A stretch of 64,000 nucleotides of DNA from Chloroflexota bacterium (GTDB lineage Bacteria > Chloroflexota > Anaerolineae > Aggregatilineales > Phototrophicaceae), in contig WTGJ01000020.1 of assembly GCA_011523615.1 (NCBI GenBank), positions 129,511-193,510 of the forward strand. Direction: 5' to 3'. Made by a program: the position numbers and the translations under genes. Shown here one piece after another: positions 7,329 through 16,538 of this stretch. Within the stretch, counting starts at the first letter, position 1; every line of letters starts with the position of its first letter. The notes beneath the pieces are model-generated. The model was given only the letters and a program-made list of their open reading frames with translations, did no database searches and had not been told where the DNA came from.

Positions 7329-8939
7329 ATGAAATCTTTCGCGATTCTCTTTTGCCTATTCATCGTGTTCAGCCAAAGTCACGCCCAGGAGCCAGGGCTA
7401 TCTCTGGCACGGCATTTCCCCCAGGAGACGCAAATCTATGCCGAGAGCGAATTCCACTCCCTCGCTGCCATCGATGCGTTCAGCGAGCGTTTGTGGGCGC
7501 TCTTCTCGGCAGATGAAAGCCTTCCTTTCTCCTTGCACGAAGGCTGGTCCGCACTCCTTCCCGGCGAAGCATCACCCGCCACCTGGGCCGAACGACTGGG
7601 CGATCGCGTGGCCTTGGGCATCGCCGATTTCGCTATGGCCACCTCGACGCAATTGCTGGCGCTGGAAATCACCGACTTCGAAGCCACCCGACAATGGCTC
7701 GATGATTCACTCGCTGCTGAACTCAGCGAAGGTTCCATCCAGCGCCTGGTTTTGCCCGGTCGTGCCGTGCGTTATCAACCAGAGAGTGAACTGCTCGGGA
7801 TTGCCTACGAAATCCATGCTGACGTGCTGCTCATCGCCTCCGCCAGCAAAGCATTTCGTGCGGAGGATGAAGCGACGCTCTGGCAAAACGAGGCCTTGAT
7901 CCGCGCTTACGAAAATGGCACCGCCGATGGTGCGGCGGCCATCCTGCTCGTAGATGGCGAAGCATTGTTGCTCCGGGCGCTGGGGGAAGCGATGGCCCAA
8001 CCCGCGATCGCCGGCAGCTTGCCTCCGCTGGGGCAAAACTGGCCGGTACTCATCGATGCAATCGGCGACGCGGTGTTGACGTTCCGGCACATGGCGGAAT
8101 CCCAACTATACGAAATCATCCTGAACGTCACCACCAACCCAAAAGTGGAAGAATCCTTTCCTTCCGTGGAATTCTCTTGGCTACCTGAAGATGAGCTGCT
8201 ACTCCCAACCGACTGGTCCTTGCCACCTGGAACGGCGCTGGCGGTCAGCGGCAACGATCTGGGGAACGACCTCGATCAATGGATGGCGACGATCAGTGCC
8301 TGGGCAGGTTGGTTGGCGGATAGCGAGAGTCTGCCGCCGAATCTGGCCTGGCTGGCCACGCTCGAGACCTGGCTGCCCTGGCTCATCCGCAGCGAAACCG
8401 GCCTCGAATGGGAAAGCGATCTGCGGGCCTGGATGCGCGGCCCTTACCTCGCGCTGTGGGAAGATGAACCACCGCACTTTTCCCTGATCACCCGCAGCGT
8501 GGATTCCCGGGCCGCCGAAACTGCCTTCCAGCAACTGCGTGCGACGCTCGATTTTTACGATCCCGGCGAAGCGGTGTTCCGCCCACCGCTCAGCTTGCCA
8601 TCAGCCTGGGGCAGCTCTCCACTCGCAATTCATTTGCAATGGGATGGCCAGCAGGCTCATTTGCACACCACAACCGAGGGAAATCCTTCGACCGAAGAAT
8701 CAGGGCCGGATGCCGCAATCCACCGATTCCTCAATCATCGATTGCCTGCTGCACAACTCTGGTTGTACCTGAATGGAGCGCGTTTGGCCGACTGGGCCAG
8801 CGCCATCGATCCATCCCTGGGCATCATCCAAACGCTGGGCGACATGAGCTTTGCTCTGCGCTGGGATCGGCCGGTTTTCACCATTCAGTGGCTGTTCGAG
8901 AGCGAAACATTCGCCTCGCCCCCCGCCCCTTCGCTATGA
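7329..8939 (+). CDS. Exported hypothetical protein, DUF3352-like
   Basis: 536 residues with a clear N-terminal signal peptide (hydrophobic stretch AILFCLFIVF, cleavage likely after SHA near residue 19) and no further membrane helix. The body is acidic and tryptophan-rich, with repeated patterns such as LPPGTALAVSG and a mid-protein FSLITRSVDSRAAE that recall DUF3352 proteins of Chloroflexota and Cyanobacteria. I am not certain of the assignment. The start was moved from an upstream in-frame codon at 7272 because the signal peptide begins at the ATG at 7329. The next gene starts 26 bases downstream, so they may share a transcript. Function unknown; extracellular. Confidence 0.75.
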   Translation: MKSFAILFCLFIVFSQSHAQEPGLSLARHFPQETQIYAESEFHSLAAIDAFSERLWALFSADESLPFSLHEGWSALLPGEASPATWAERLGDRVALGIADFAMATSTQLLALEITDFEATRQWLDDSLAAELSEGSIQRLVLPGRAVRYQPESELLGIAYEIHADVLLIASASKAFRAEDEATLWQNEALIRAYENGTADGAAAILLVDGEALLLRALGEAMAQPAIAGSLPPLGQNWPVLIDAIGDAVLTFRHMAESQLYEIILNVTTNPKVEESFPSVEFSWLPEDELLLPTDWSLPPGTALAVSGNDLGNDLDQWMATISAWAGWLADSESLPPNLAWLATLETWLPWLIRSETGLEWESDLRAWMRGPYLALWEDEPPHFSLITRSVDSRAAETAFQQLRATLDFYDPGEAVFRPPLSLPSAWGSSPLAIHLQWDGQQAHLHTTTEGNPSTEESGPDAAIHRFLNHRLPAAQLWLYLNGARLADWASAIDPSLGIIQTLGDMSFALRWDRPVFTIQWLFESETFASPPAPSL

Positions 8940-8965
8940 TGCAGGAAACCACCCAAGGAGCACCC

Positions 8966-9808
8966 ATGGCATCTGCACTGATCAGTACACAGGAATTGCG
9001 CAAACGATCCTCAGAACCGCAGTTGAGGATCATCGACCTGCGCGGAGCGGTCCTGCCGCCAACGGAGCCACCGCCCCATTATGTCCATCATCGGGAGGCG
9101 TACCGGCAGGCCCATATTCCGGGCGCGCAGTTCCTCAGCTGGCATGATGAGCTCAACGAAGCCACCACGACTCGTTTGCGCCCCCCGCCTGAGTTCGAAA
9201 CGATGATGGGCCAGTTGGGCATCGCCAACGATAGTGTGGTCGTCGCCTATGACGATTCAGGCGGTCTGTTCGCCGCCCGGCTCTGGTGGAATTTGCGCTA
9301 TTACGGCCACGAGGAGGTGTTCGTTTTGAACGGCGGTTGGTCCAAATGGCTCGCCGAAGGTGGCCCGACGACAGACGAGATCCCTCAATTTGCTCATACC
9401 ACCTTCAAAGTGAAGCCTCAACCTGCCTGGCGCCGAAGCGCGGATGCGGTCCTGTCTGCACTCGGCGGCGACACCGTTCTCCTCGACACGCGCTCACCGC
9501 TGGAGTTTTCCGGGGAAACGGCGCGACGCGGCAGAACGGGACACATCCCTGGCGCGCTCAACTTGCCCCGCGCCGAGCTGATCGCGGAAGATGGCACCCT
9601 CAAATCACGAGAAGAGATTCGCCAATTGCTGGCGGAACGGGGCATCCAGCCGGAAGACGAGGTCATCACCTACTGCAACAGTGGCGTGTCCGCCAGCTAT
9701 GGGCTGCTCGCTTTGCATGAGGCAGGCTACCTGAACGCAGCGAACTATGATCTATCCTGGAACGAATGGGGCAGTGACTTGAGCAAACCCGTCGCAACCG
9801 GCAAATGA
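8966..9808 (+). CDS. Thiosulfate/3-mercaptopyruvate sulfurtransferase (two-domain rhodanese)
   Basis: 280 residues. The start at 8966 has AAGGAG six bases upstream. Two rhodanese domains: the N-terminal one (about 1-135) is inactive by motif, with aspartate in AYDDSGG (95-101) where a catalytic cysteine would be. The C-terminal one (about 150-275) carries the active loop YCNSGVSA with Cys237, whose GV-A ending is closer to mercaptopyruvate than to thiosulfate sulfurtransferases. It transfers sulfane sulfur to thiols or cyanide in the cytoplasm. Its TGA overlaps the ATG of the protease gene (ATGA, 9805-9808). Confidence 0.9.
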   Translation: MASALISTQELRKRSSEPQLRIIDLRGAVLPPTEPPPHYVHHREAYRQAHIPGAQFLSWHDELNEATTTRLRPPPEFETMMGQLGIANDSVVVAYDDSGGLFAARLWWNLRYYGHEEVFVLNGGWSKWLAEGGPTTDEIPQFAHTTFKVKPQPAWRRSADAVLSALGGDTVLLDTRSPLEFSGETARRGRTGHIPGALNLPRAELIAEDGTLKSREEIRQLLAERGIQPEDEVITYCNSGVSASYGLLALHEAGYLNAANYDLSWNEWGSDLSKPVATGK

Positions 9809-10584
9809 GTTTCTCTCCGCCCAAACGCCCACCTACCCTGTGGGAACGCTTGCTGGCGATGGAAGAGCCACCGCCCTGGGGCCAGTTCACCGCCATCAGT
9901 GTGTGCACGATCAGCATTTTCTGTTTCATCGTGGCCACCATCGTGACGTTGCCAGATGGCCTGCTGTTCGCCAGCGCAGAAGAACGTTGGTTGGCGCTCA
10001 ACCTGGGGGCAGCATTGAGCATCCTCCTGTTGCTCTTTCGCTTTCGCCAGCCGAAGCAATTCGCGGCTTTGCGCTTCTCCCTTCCTTCCCCGCTCCAGCG
10101 AGTGTTGTATTTCATCGGTTGGGGTTTGCTGCTCTCTTTCTCGTTGGACTTGATCGGTCAAATCCTGACCGGTCGCATTTTGCCCCCCCTCGAGCTGATC
10201 GATACGTTCACCCAACGCGTTGATCTGAGTCTGACCGCCTGGCTGCTGGCGGCGCTGTTCATGCTTGCCGGTCAACCCTTAGTGGAAGAGACGATGCTGC
10301 GCGGCATTTTGTACCCCGCCATGAGAGCAAGGTTGAAAGGCAACGCCGGGCTGTGGGTCGCCATCCTCTCCAATGCCCTCGCCCATACCATCTTGCACAA
10401 CGCCCTCTATGGTGGCCTGGGCAGGCAGGCGGATCTCGTTCAATACTGGCTGGTCATCATTGCCCCGTTCTTGGCGGGTTTTGCTTTTACCCTTGCCCGC
10501 GTGCTCAGCCAATCCACGCTCGGCGCCGTCCTGGTGCACGTCGGTGCGAGCGTCGGCGCTCTTTTGAAAGTCTTCTTGATCTGA
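9805..10584 (+). CDS. CPBP-family intramembrane glutamic endopeptidase
   Basis: 259 residues with about six to seven membrane helices. The CPBP/Rce1 signature is intact: EETMLRG (E161, E162, R166) followed by H194 and H198 in NALAHTILH, and a late HVGAS near 245. Such enzymes cleave peptides within or near the membrane; bacterial roles include bacteriocin self-protection and signalling, but most are unassigned. It overlaps the rhodanese gene by 4 bp, so translation is coupled, though no functional link between them is known to me. The next gene starts 14 bases after its stop. Confidence 0.88.
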   Translation: MSFSPPKRPPTLWERLLAMEEPPPWGQFTAISVCTISIFCFIVATIVTLPDGLLFASAEERWLALNLGAALSILLLLFRFRQPKQFAALRFSLPSPLQRVLYFIGWGLLLSFSLDLIGQILTGRILPPLELIDTFTQRVDLSLTAWLLAALFMLAGQPLVEETMLRGILYPAMRARLKGNAGLWVAILSNALAHTILHNALYGGLGRQADLVQYWLVIIAPFLAGFAFTLARVLSQSTLGAVLVHVGASVGALLKVFLI

Positions 10585-10598
10585 TCCAGCCAAACCGA

Positions 10599-12497
10599 AT
10601 GGATGCTCAAGCCCCGAAGCGGCTCTTGTTGGTCCAATATGCCGATATCGGTGACCTCATCCTCACCCTTCCCGCCGTGAGTGCATTGCGCGAAAGCCTG
10701 CCTGACGCCCACCTTACTTTGCTCACCAGCGCGCATGCCGCTCCGCTCGTGCCGCAATCGCTCGTCGATGAAATCATCACCCTCGAAAAAAAGGGGCAGA
10801 ATGCAACGCGAGCCTTCTTCCGACGAAGCAATTGGCGCCGCTTGTGGCGCATCTATCGAACGACTCGCTTTGACGCCATCCTTTACTTTCATCATTTCAG
10901 TTTGCGCGCCGGAACCCTAAAATTTGCTCTGCTGGCTCGGCTCGCGGGTGCTGGCAGACGCTATGGCCTGCAAAATGGCAAAGCGCATTTCCTGACCGAT
11001 TCTCTGCCCGACGACGGTTTCGGCGCCCGCCACCAAGCGCAATACTGGCTGGATCTGGTCGGTTTGCTGGGCGCATCGAGCCAAGCCAGACCCGCACCAG
11101 TCCACATCGGCTCATCCCCATTGCCCAGGAGCGACCGCCTCCGCATCGTGATCCATCCCGGTAGCGGTAGCGATAGCCTGGCCCGCCGCTGGTCCTTGCC
11201 TCGCTTTGGGGCGCTGGCCCACCAATTGCGCGGAGAATTCAACGCCGAAATCGTTTGCGTGGGGAGCGCAGCCGATCTGCCGCAGCCAACGGCTGGTCCC
11301 GCGAATGACCGGGAAACCGCCATCCCCGCGGCGAAGCAGGGTGATCCGAACGCGCTGAGTCTGTTCCAGGAATCAGTCGATCACGATTTGACGGGCCGGA
11401 CCGATCTGCCTCAGTTGGCGGCTGTCCTGCGCGAGGCAGCCTTGGTCATCGGCGCAGACAGCGGGGTGATGCACCTCGCCGCTGCTGTCCAGACTCCCCA
11501 GATCGCCCTCTTTGGCCCCTCAAATCATGAGGCCTGGGCACCCTGGGCGCCGCAGGCAGAAATCGCCCCCGTGATCTTGCGCAGCGGCGTTGCCTGCAGT
11601 CCGTGCAGCTACGTGGGCCAGAGAATCGGCCAACGCGAAGGCTGTCCCGCTCGTACCTGCATGCACCTGATTTCCACGGCTGAAGTCATCCAGGCAGCGC
11701 GAAGCCTACTCAAAGGAGAGCGCGTCGTCGCCCAGCCTGCCCGGACCTCCCCTCATACAGCCCAGCGAGACGGGCAACGACTCACCATTTTGGGCTTGCC
11801 CCTGGATGGCATCACATACGATGAATGGTTGACCCAAATCGAACGTTGGGTGAAGGATCGAAGCGGACTGCATCATGTCTGCACCCTGAATCCGGAATTT
11901 GCGGTCATCGCCCAACACGACGACAATTTCCGCCACATCCTGCAGCGCGCCGCGCTCTGCGTACCCGATGGCGTGGGCATGCTCTGGGCGGCGCGGCGCA
12001 AGGGTCAGGACTTGCCGGCCCGCGTCACGGGTGCTGACGGCTTATCCCAAATCGCCCAACGCGCCGCGGAAACCGGTTGGCGCATCTTTTTCCTGGGCGC
12101 CGCACCGGGGGTGGCGGCCCGGGCCGCCGATGCCCTACAGGCAAGTTACCCGGGCTTGCAGATCGCCGGTACCCTGAGCGGGAGCCCCGCGCCGGCAGAA
12201 GAAGATGAGCTCGTCCAACAGATCAACGCCAGCGGTGCGGATCTGCTCTTCGTCGCCTTCGGTGCGCCCATCCAGGATCAATGGATTGCCCGCAATTCCA
12301 CCCGACTCGATGTAGCGATGGCGATGGGTGTGGGCGGCGCTTTCGACTTCCTGGCGGGAGAAGTACCCCGGGCGCCATATGGAATGAGGCGCCTGGGTTT
12401 GGAGTGGCTGTTCCGTTTGCTGCGGCAACCCTGGCGCTGGCGCCGCATGTTACGCCTGCCTCGTTTCGTCCTGGCAGTGCTCCGTGAAGGAAACTAG
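10599..12497 (+). CDS. Fused glycosyltransferase: GT9 (heptosyltransferase-like) + GT26 (WecG/TagA/CpsF)
   Basis: 632 residues combining two enzymes usually encoded apart. Residues 1-about 360 are a GT9 protein: LVQYADIGDLILTLP near the start, IVIHPGSGS in the middle and VIGADSGVMHLAAAV in the donor-binding half. From about 394 (LTILGLPLDGITYDEW) to the end is a complete GT26 domain: LNPEFAV, DGVGMLWAARRKG, RVTGADGL, VAFGAPIQDQWI, and GVGGAFDFLAGEVPRAP near the C-terminus. GT26 enzymes add N-acetylmannosamine(-uronate) to undecaprenyl-PP-GlcNAc, which fits the WecA/TagO-like gene at 20135. A polybasic end (WRWRRM) may hold it at the membrane, as in TagA. Its stop overlaps the convergent LutC gene. 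Confidence 0.9.
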   Translation: MDAQAPKRLLLVQYADIGDLILTLPAVSALRESLPDAHLTLLTSAHAAPLVPQSLVDEIITLEKKGQNATRAFFRRSNWRRLWRIYRTTRFDAILYFHHFSLRAGTLKFALLARLAGAGRRYGLQNGKAHFLTDSLPDDGFGARHQAQYWLDLVGLLGASSQARPAPVHIGSSPLPRSDRLRIVIHPGSGSDSLARRWSLPRFGALAHQLRGEFNAEIVCVGSAADLPQPTAGPANDRETAIPAAKQGDPNALSLFQESVDHDLTGRTDLPQLAAVLREAALVIGADSGVMHLAAAVQTPQIALFGPSNHEAWAPWAPQAEIAPVILRSGVACSPCSYVGQRIGQREGCPARTCMHLISTAEVIQAARSLLKGERVVAQPARTSPHTAQRDGQRLTILGLPLDGITYDEWLTQIERWVKDRSGLHHVCTLNPEFAVIAQHDDNFRHILQRAALCVPDGVGMLWAARRKGQDLPARVTGADGLSQIAQRAAETGWRIFFLGAAPGVAARAADALQASYPGLQIAGTLSGSPAPAEEDELVQQINASGADLLFVAFGAPIQDQWIARNSTRLDVAMAMGVGGAFDFLAGEVPRAPYGMRRLGLEWLFRLLRQPWRWRRMLRLPRFVLAVLREGN

Positions 12498-13168
12498 CGC
12501 ATGAGGATGACGTGCACTTCGCCCGGTCCGTGCACGCCATGAACCAAGATCATCTCGATATCGCCAGTCTTGCTCGGCCCCGTGATGAAGCAGATATTGC
12601 CTCGATCGCCGAGCGACGGGCCTGTTTTTTCCACCCACGCTTCGATGTTGGGCAACAGTTGATCGACATGGGCCAAAACCACGTACACCGGTGCCAACAC
12701 CGTGGGGATGCGGCCGCGGCCGGCACCGCTGCGCACCACCACCGTTCCCGTCGCCGCCAACAAGGCTTCCGCGCCACTGATACCGACGACTGCCTCCGAA
12801 AAACGCTGCGCATCCCCCAGCGGCCGATGGTATTCGACCCCGGCAGAAGCCAGGACAGCCGGCAAATTCGAAAGCGGCAACTCGCTCTCCGCCCAACCAA
12901 TCACGGCATCCGCTTCATGGCGCCGCAACACATCCATCAATGCTGAGACGGCTTCCTCTTCATCATCCACGACATGGGCATGAGCCCGCAATTGCTCCAG
13001 CGCCTGGGAAAATTGCAACAGCAAGGATGCTGGCTCGTTTTCGACCGTTCGCACCGCTTCATACTCTGCCGGTGTGGGTGGTGCTTCGAACCCCAGCTGC
13101 GCTCCGGCTGACTGAGCCTTTCGCAAGCGGTTCAGAATCGCCTCGCGCGAAGGGTTGGATGATGCCAT
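12494..13168 (-). CDS. LutC/YkgG-family LUD-domain protein
   Basis: 224 residues. The C-terminal half has the LUD/LutC pattern: SGAEALLAATGTVVV (130-150 region), GRGRIPTVLAPVYVVL, and the ending GPSKTGDIEMILVHGVHGP. LutC is part of the LutABC iron-sulfur L-lactate oxidation complex, but neither LutA nor LutB is encoded within this window, so its partners must lie elsewhere or it has another role. It is transcribed away from the M20D gene across a 106-bp region containing a 15-bp palindrome. It ends convergently with the GT9-GT26 fusion, sharing 4 bp. Confidence 0.85.
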   Translation of the reverse strand: MASSNPSREAILNRLRKAQSAGAQLGFEAPPTPAEYEAVRTVENEPASLLLQFSQALEQLRAHAHVVDDEEEAVSALMDVLRRHEADAVIGWAESELPLSNLPAVLASAGVEYHRPLGDAQRFSEAVVGISGAEALLAATGTVVVRSGAGRGRIPTVLAPVYVVLAHVDQLLPNIEAWVEKTGPSLGDRGNICFITGPSKTGDIEMILVHGVHGPGEVHVILMR

Positions 13169-13187
13169 GGTTTGCCATCTCCTGCCG

Positions 13188-13202
13188 ATCCTCTCAGAGG
13201 AT
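13188..13202. promoter_or_regulatory. 15-bp palindrome between divergent LutC and M20D genes
   Basis: ATCCTCT at 13188-13194 and AGAGGAT at 13196-13202 are exact reverse complements around one central base. It lies 20 bases before the LutC ATG and 17 bases before the -35 of the M20D promoter, so one regulator could act on both. Confidence 0.4.
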
Positions 13203-13218
13203 AGCAGATCCAGCTTGG

Positions 13219-13247
13219 TTGCCGCCGCCTGTCAAACGCGCCATAAT
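13219..13247 (+). promoter_or_regulatory. Promoter of the M20D amidohydrolase gene
   Basis: TTGCCG at 13219-13224, a 17-bp spacer and CATAAT at 13242-13247, 27 bases before the ATG at 13275, which has GGAGGTGGAG in front of it. Confidence 0.5.
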
Positions 13248-13274
13248 CTGCGAGTCCTTGCAACGGAGGTGGAG

Positions 13275-14456
13275 ATGCGCGAGTTGGATCAAGCCCAGGA
13301 GCTGCAACCTCTGCTCAGCGCCTGGCGGCGGGAGATTCATCAATACCCTGAAATTGGCTTCACGGAAGAGCGCACCCCAGCCTTCGTCTGCGAGCGGTTG
13401 AAAGAATTCGGCATCCCACATGAGCGGCCGGTCGGCAGGAACGGCGTGGTCGGCACCATCGGCCAGGGTTCCCCTGTCGTCGGCATTCGTGCCGATATGG
13501 ATGCGCTGCCCATCCAGGAAGCCAATGACGTGGAATACGCTTCACAACGGCCGGGCATCATGCACGCCTGCGGCCACGATGCCCATACGGCCATCTTGCT
13601 GGGGGCAGCACACATCTTGCAGCAACACCCAGATCGACCACCCGGCGAAATCCGCTTGCTCTTCCAACCCTGTGAAGAAGGTTCGGTCTGTCGTGACGAT
13701 GAAGGTTACACCGGTGCCGGTCGGATGATGCAAGATGGAGCTTTGCGGCAAATGGATGCCGTCATCGCGCTGCATGTTTCCAGCGATGTTCCCGTGGGCA
13801 TCGTCAAAATCGATGACGGTCCGATTCACGCCTCTTCCGATACCTTCCGCGGTCGCATCCTGGGCGAAGGTTGCCACGGGGCACACCCGGATACGGGAGT
13901 CGATCCCATTTACCTGCTCGCTCATGTGATCCACGCCATCCAGGCGATCCGTTCGCGCAGGTTGGCACCGACGGCCGCTTCGGTCGTATCGATCGGCAGC
14001 GTCCAGGCGGGCAACGCAGCCAACGTAATCCCGGATTCGGTAGTGCTCAGCGGCACGATTCGCAGTTATGATGAAGCGGTGCGCGCCCAACTGCATGAGG
14101 AATTGGCGCGGGCCTTCGCCGTCACTCGCGCTTACGGCGGTGATTACGAGCTGGACATCATCCACGGCAACCCCGTCGGCATCAATGATGCGCAGGTGGC
14201 CAGCACCCTCCGCCGCGTGGCTCGGGACGTCGTGGGCGAAAGTGGCATCCAAACCGCCGGCCCCACGATGGGGGCAGAGGATTTTTCCCTGATGACGAGG
14301 GACATTCCCGGTGCAATGTTTCGCCTGGGTGCCAAGTTGGATGAAGTGCATCGACCGCACCACAGCCCGATCTTCGATATCAACGAGGATTCCTTCCCCC
14401 TGGGGGCGGCGATACTGGCCGGGGCAGCGCAAGAACTATTGCGAGATTTCGCTTGA
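13275..14456 (+). CDS. M20D-family amidohydrolase/carboxypeptidase
   Basis: 393 residues. The start at 13275 is preceded by GGAGGTGGAG. Family residues are all present: IHQYPEIGFTE (21-31), GIRADMDALP (70-79), HACGHDAH (97-104, with the metal-binding Cys99, His101 and nearby His104), the general-base pair E134-E135 in FQPCEEG, a dimerization-domain segment with GAHPDTGVDP, and a late HHSPIFDINE. Such dinuclear metalloenzymes hydrolyse N-acyl amino acids, aminoacyl conjugates (IAA-amino acid type) or p-aminobenzoyl-glutamate. Substrate unknown. It is the first of three hydrolase genes in a row on this strand. Confidence 0.92.
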   Translation: MRELDQAQELQPLLSAWRREIHQYPEIGFTEERTPAFVCERLKEFGIPHERPVGRNGVVGTIGQGSPVVGIRADMDALPIQEANDVEYASQRPGIMHACGHDAHTAILLGAAHILQQHPDRPPGEIRLLFQPCEEGSVCRDDEGYTGAGRMMQDGALRQMDAVIALHVSSDVPVGIVKIDDGPIHASSDTFRGRILGEGCHGAHPDTGVDPIYLLAHVIHAIQAIRSRRLAPTAASVVSIGSVQAGNAANVIPDSVVLSGTIRSYDEAVRAQLHEELARAFAVTRAYGGDYELDIIHGNPVGINDAQVASTLRRVARDVVGESGIQTAGPTMGAEDFSLMTRDIPGAMFRLGAKLDEVHRPHHSPIFDINEDSFPLGAAILAGAAQELLRDFA

Positions 14457-14530
14457 TGGTTCGGCGCTTCTTAACAAGATGTGGGTAAAAAGGGCCGTGA
14501 TCTGGTGAATCAGCGAATTGAGGAGACATC

Positions 14531-16519
14531 ATGAGCAACGAATCTGGCAAGCGCAGGATGGAAGCGGATGATTTGTTTCGTCTGCGATTTTTGCAGGCCG
14601 CCCGACTTTCTCCGGATGGCCGTCGAGTCGTCTATGGCATCGGCCATGTCGATGCGGAAGAAGAGAAGGAATATCACACCCTTTGGCTGTTGGATGTGGC
14701 GAGCGGCGAAACTCGTCAGCTGACCCATGGTGCTGCCAACGACGCGAGTCCGAGCTGGTCGCCCGATTGCCGGACGATCGCCTTTCAATCTGACCGCAAT
14801 GGCACCTCTCAGATCTACCTCATCGATGCGCAGGGCGGCGAAGCGCGGCAGCTGACCGATTTGCCCCAGGGCGCCAGCGGCCCGATTTGGTCACCCGACG
14901 GCCAATACATCGCCTTCAGCAGCGGCCCTGACGTCGCAGAACCGTTTGACCCGAATCAACCCTTTCGCGTCACGCGGAATGTCTATCGCTTCGATGAGCT
15001 CGGTTACATCGACTCTGCCGTGAAGGATCTATACATCATCCGTGCTTCGGGCGGTGAACCCAGGCAGGTCACCGAAAATATGTGCTTGAACGCCAACCCA
15101 CAATGGTCGCCCGATGGCCGCCAATTGCTATACAGCGCCGCTTTTCAGCCCGATCGACACGATGTCTTCGTGCCGCGCATCCTGATCGCCGACTTGATCG
15201 ATGGCCGCCATCAGGACCTCCTGAGTGATTGGGGCTGGGCGCAGGGAGCCCGCTGGCATCCAGACGGCGAGACCATCGTCTTTTTGGGGCAACCCAATGG
15301 CCAACTGATCGGCAGCAAGAACGACCTATACACCGTCCCGGTCAACGGCGGCATACCGGAAAATCGCACGGCAAATTTGGAATGGCATGTGGGCGGCGCC
15401 TGTTATGGCGATATGCCCTGTCAATCCCTGACCCTGACGCCTCTCCTGGTCGATGACGGAGGTGATTGCGCTTGGGTCCAGGTGCAAGAAGGAGGACATA
15501 CCGATATCTATCGCGTCGCCTTGCAGGGTGAGGAAGCTCATGCGGCACTGCACCAGAACGGTTCGGTGCTTTACACCCAGGATGCTCAAGCAGGGAAACT
15601 ACTCTATGCGGAGAACCACTACAACCAGCCGCCGGAACTGTGGATCAGCGAAGCAGATGGCAGCCAGGCACGACAGCTCACCCACATCAACGAGGATTTC
15701 CTCCGTGGCATCGCGCTACCTGAGCTGCAAAACTTGCGGTTTCAGGGTGAGGACGGCACGGATGTCGAAGGCTGGGTGATCGTCCCGGCCGGAACGGAAG
15801 GGCCCCAGCCGGGCATCCTATACATTCACGGCGGGCCCAACGCCGCCTATGGCAACTGTTTTGGCTTCGATTTTCAAATGTTGGCCGGCGCGGGTTATGC
15901 GGTGATGTATTTCAACCACCGCGCTTCCACGGGCTACGGCCATCGTTTTGCCACGATGATCAAAAGCGATTGGGGCAACCACGATTACCTCGACCTGATG
16001 GCTGGCGTGGATTGTGCCATCGAAGAGGGCTGGGTCGACCCGGCGCGCATGGGGGTTTGCGGCACTTCCGGCGGCGGCAACCTCACCGCTTGCATCATCG
16101 GCAAAACGGATCGCTTCAAGGCGGCCATCCCCTGCAATCCCGTGACCAGCTGGTGGAGTTTCTATGGCACCAGCGATATCGGCGTTTGGTTCGCCCTGGA
16201 GCAATTGGGCGGTCACCCCTGGGAGATCCCGGAAATCTACGCCCGCTGTTCGCCGATCACGCTCGCACATCAATGCACGACCCCGACGCTCTGCGTACAA
16301 GCGGAACACGACTGGCGCTGCCCGGCCGAACAAAGCGAGCAGCTCTACGCAGTGTTGAAAGCGGTGGGTTGCCCGGTAGAAATGCTGCGTCAACCCAAAG
16401 GCGCACATGGGGCTTCCACGCGGGGCGAACCGATCATGCGTCGCATCCACAACGAGGCGATGTTGGATTGGTTCCACCATTACCTGCTCGGTCACGAACG
16501 ACGCAACGACATCATCTGA
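14531..16519 (+). CDS. S9 family peptidase (acylaminoacyl-peptidase/prolyl oligopeptidase type)
   Basis: 662 residues, no signal peptide, so cytoplasmic. The N-terminal ~400 residues are a beta-propeller with WD40-like repeats (SPDGRRVVYG, SWSPDCRTIAF, IWSPDGQYIAF, QWSPDGRQLLY). The C-terminal alpha/beta-hydrolase domain has Ser513 in GTSGGGN, Asp594 in AEHDWRCP and His626 in GAHGAS as the triad, and YIHGGP for the oxyanion loop. It releases N-acylated or short peptides. GAGGAG lies just before the ATG at 14531. It is 74 bp after the M20D gene and 19 bp before the MlrC gene, so it is probably in one transcript with both. Confidence 0.93.
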   Translation: MSNESGKRRMEADDLFRLRFLQAARLSPDGRRVVYGIGHVDAEEEKEYHTLWLLDVASGETRQLTHGAANDASPSWSPDCRTIAFQSDRNGTSQIYLIDAQGGEARQLTDLPQGASGPIWSPDGQYIAFSSGPDVAEPFDPNQPFRVTRNVYRFDELGYIDSAVKDLYIIRASGGEPRQVTENMCLNANPQWSPDGRQLLYSAAFQPDRHDVFVPRILIADLIDGRHQDLLSDWGWAQGARWHPDGETIVFLGQPNGQLIGSKNDLYTVPVNGGIPENRTANLEWHVGGACYGDMPCQSLTLTPLLVDDGGDCAWVQVQEGGHTDIYRVALQGEEAHAALHQNGSVLYTQDAQAGKLLYAENHYNQPPELWISEADGSQARQLTHINEDFLRGIALPELQNLRFQGEDGTDVEGWVIVPAGTEGPQPGILYIHGGPNAAYGNCFGFDFQMLAGAGYAVMYFNHRASTGYGHRFATMIKSDWGNHDYLDLMAGVDCAIEEGWVDPARMGVCGTSGGGNLTACIIGKTDRFKAAIPCNPVTSWWSFYGTSDIGVWFALEQLGGHPWEIPEIYARCSPITLAHQCTTPTLCVQAEHDWRCPAEQSEQLYAVLKAVGCPVEMLRQPKGAHGASTRGEPIMRRIHNEAMLDWFHHYLLGHERRNDII

Positions 16520-16538
16520 CACAACACAGGAGGCACTC

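Noticed and set aside
13542-14432. 296-residue frame opposite the M20D gene
   Set aside because: Entirely antisense to a gene with all catalytic motifs; no recognisable domains.
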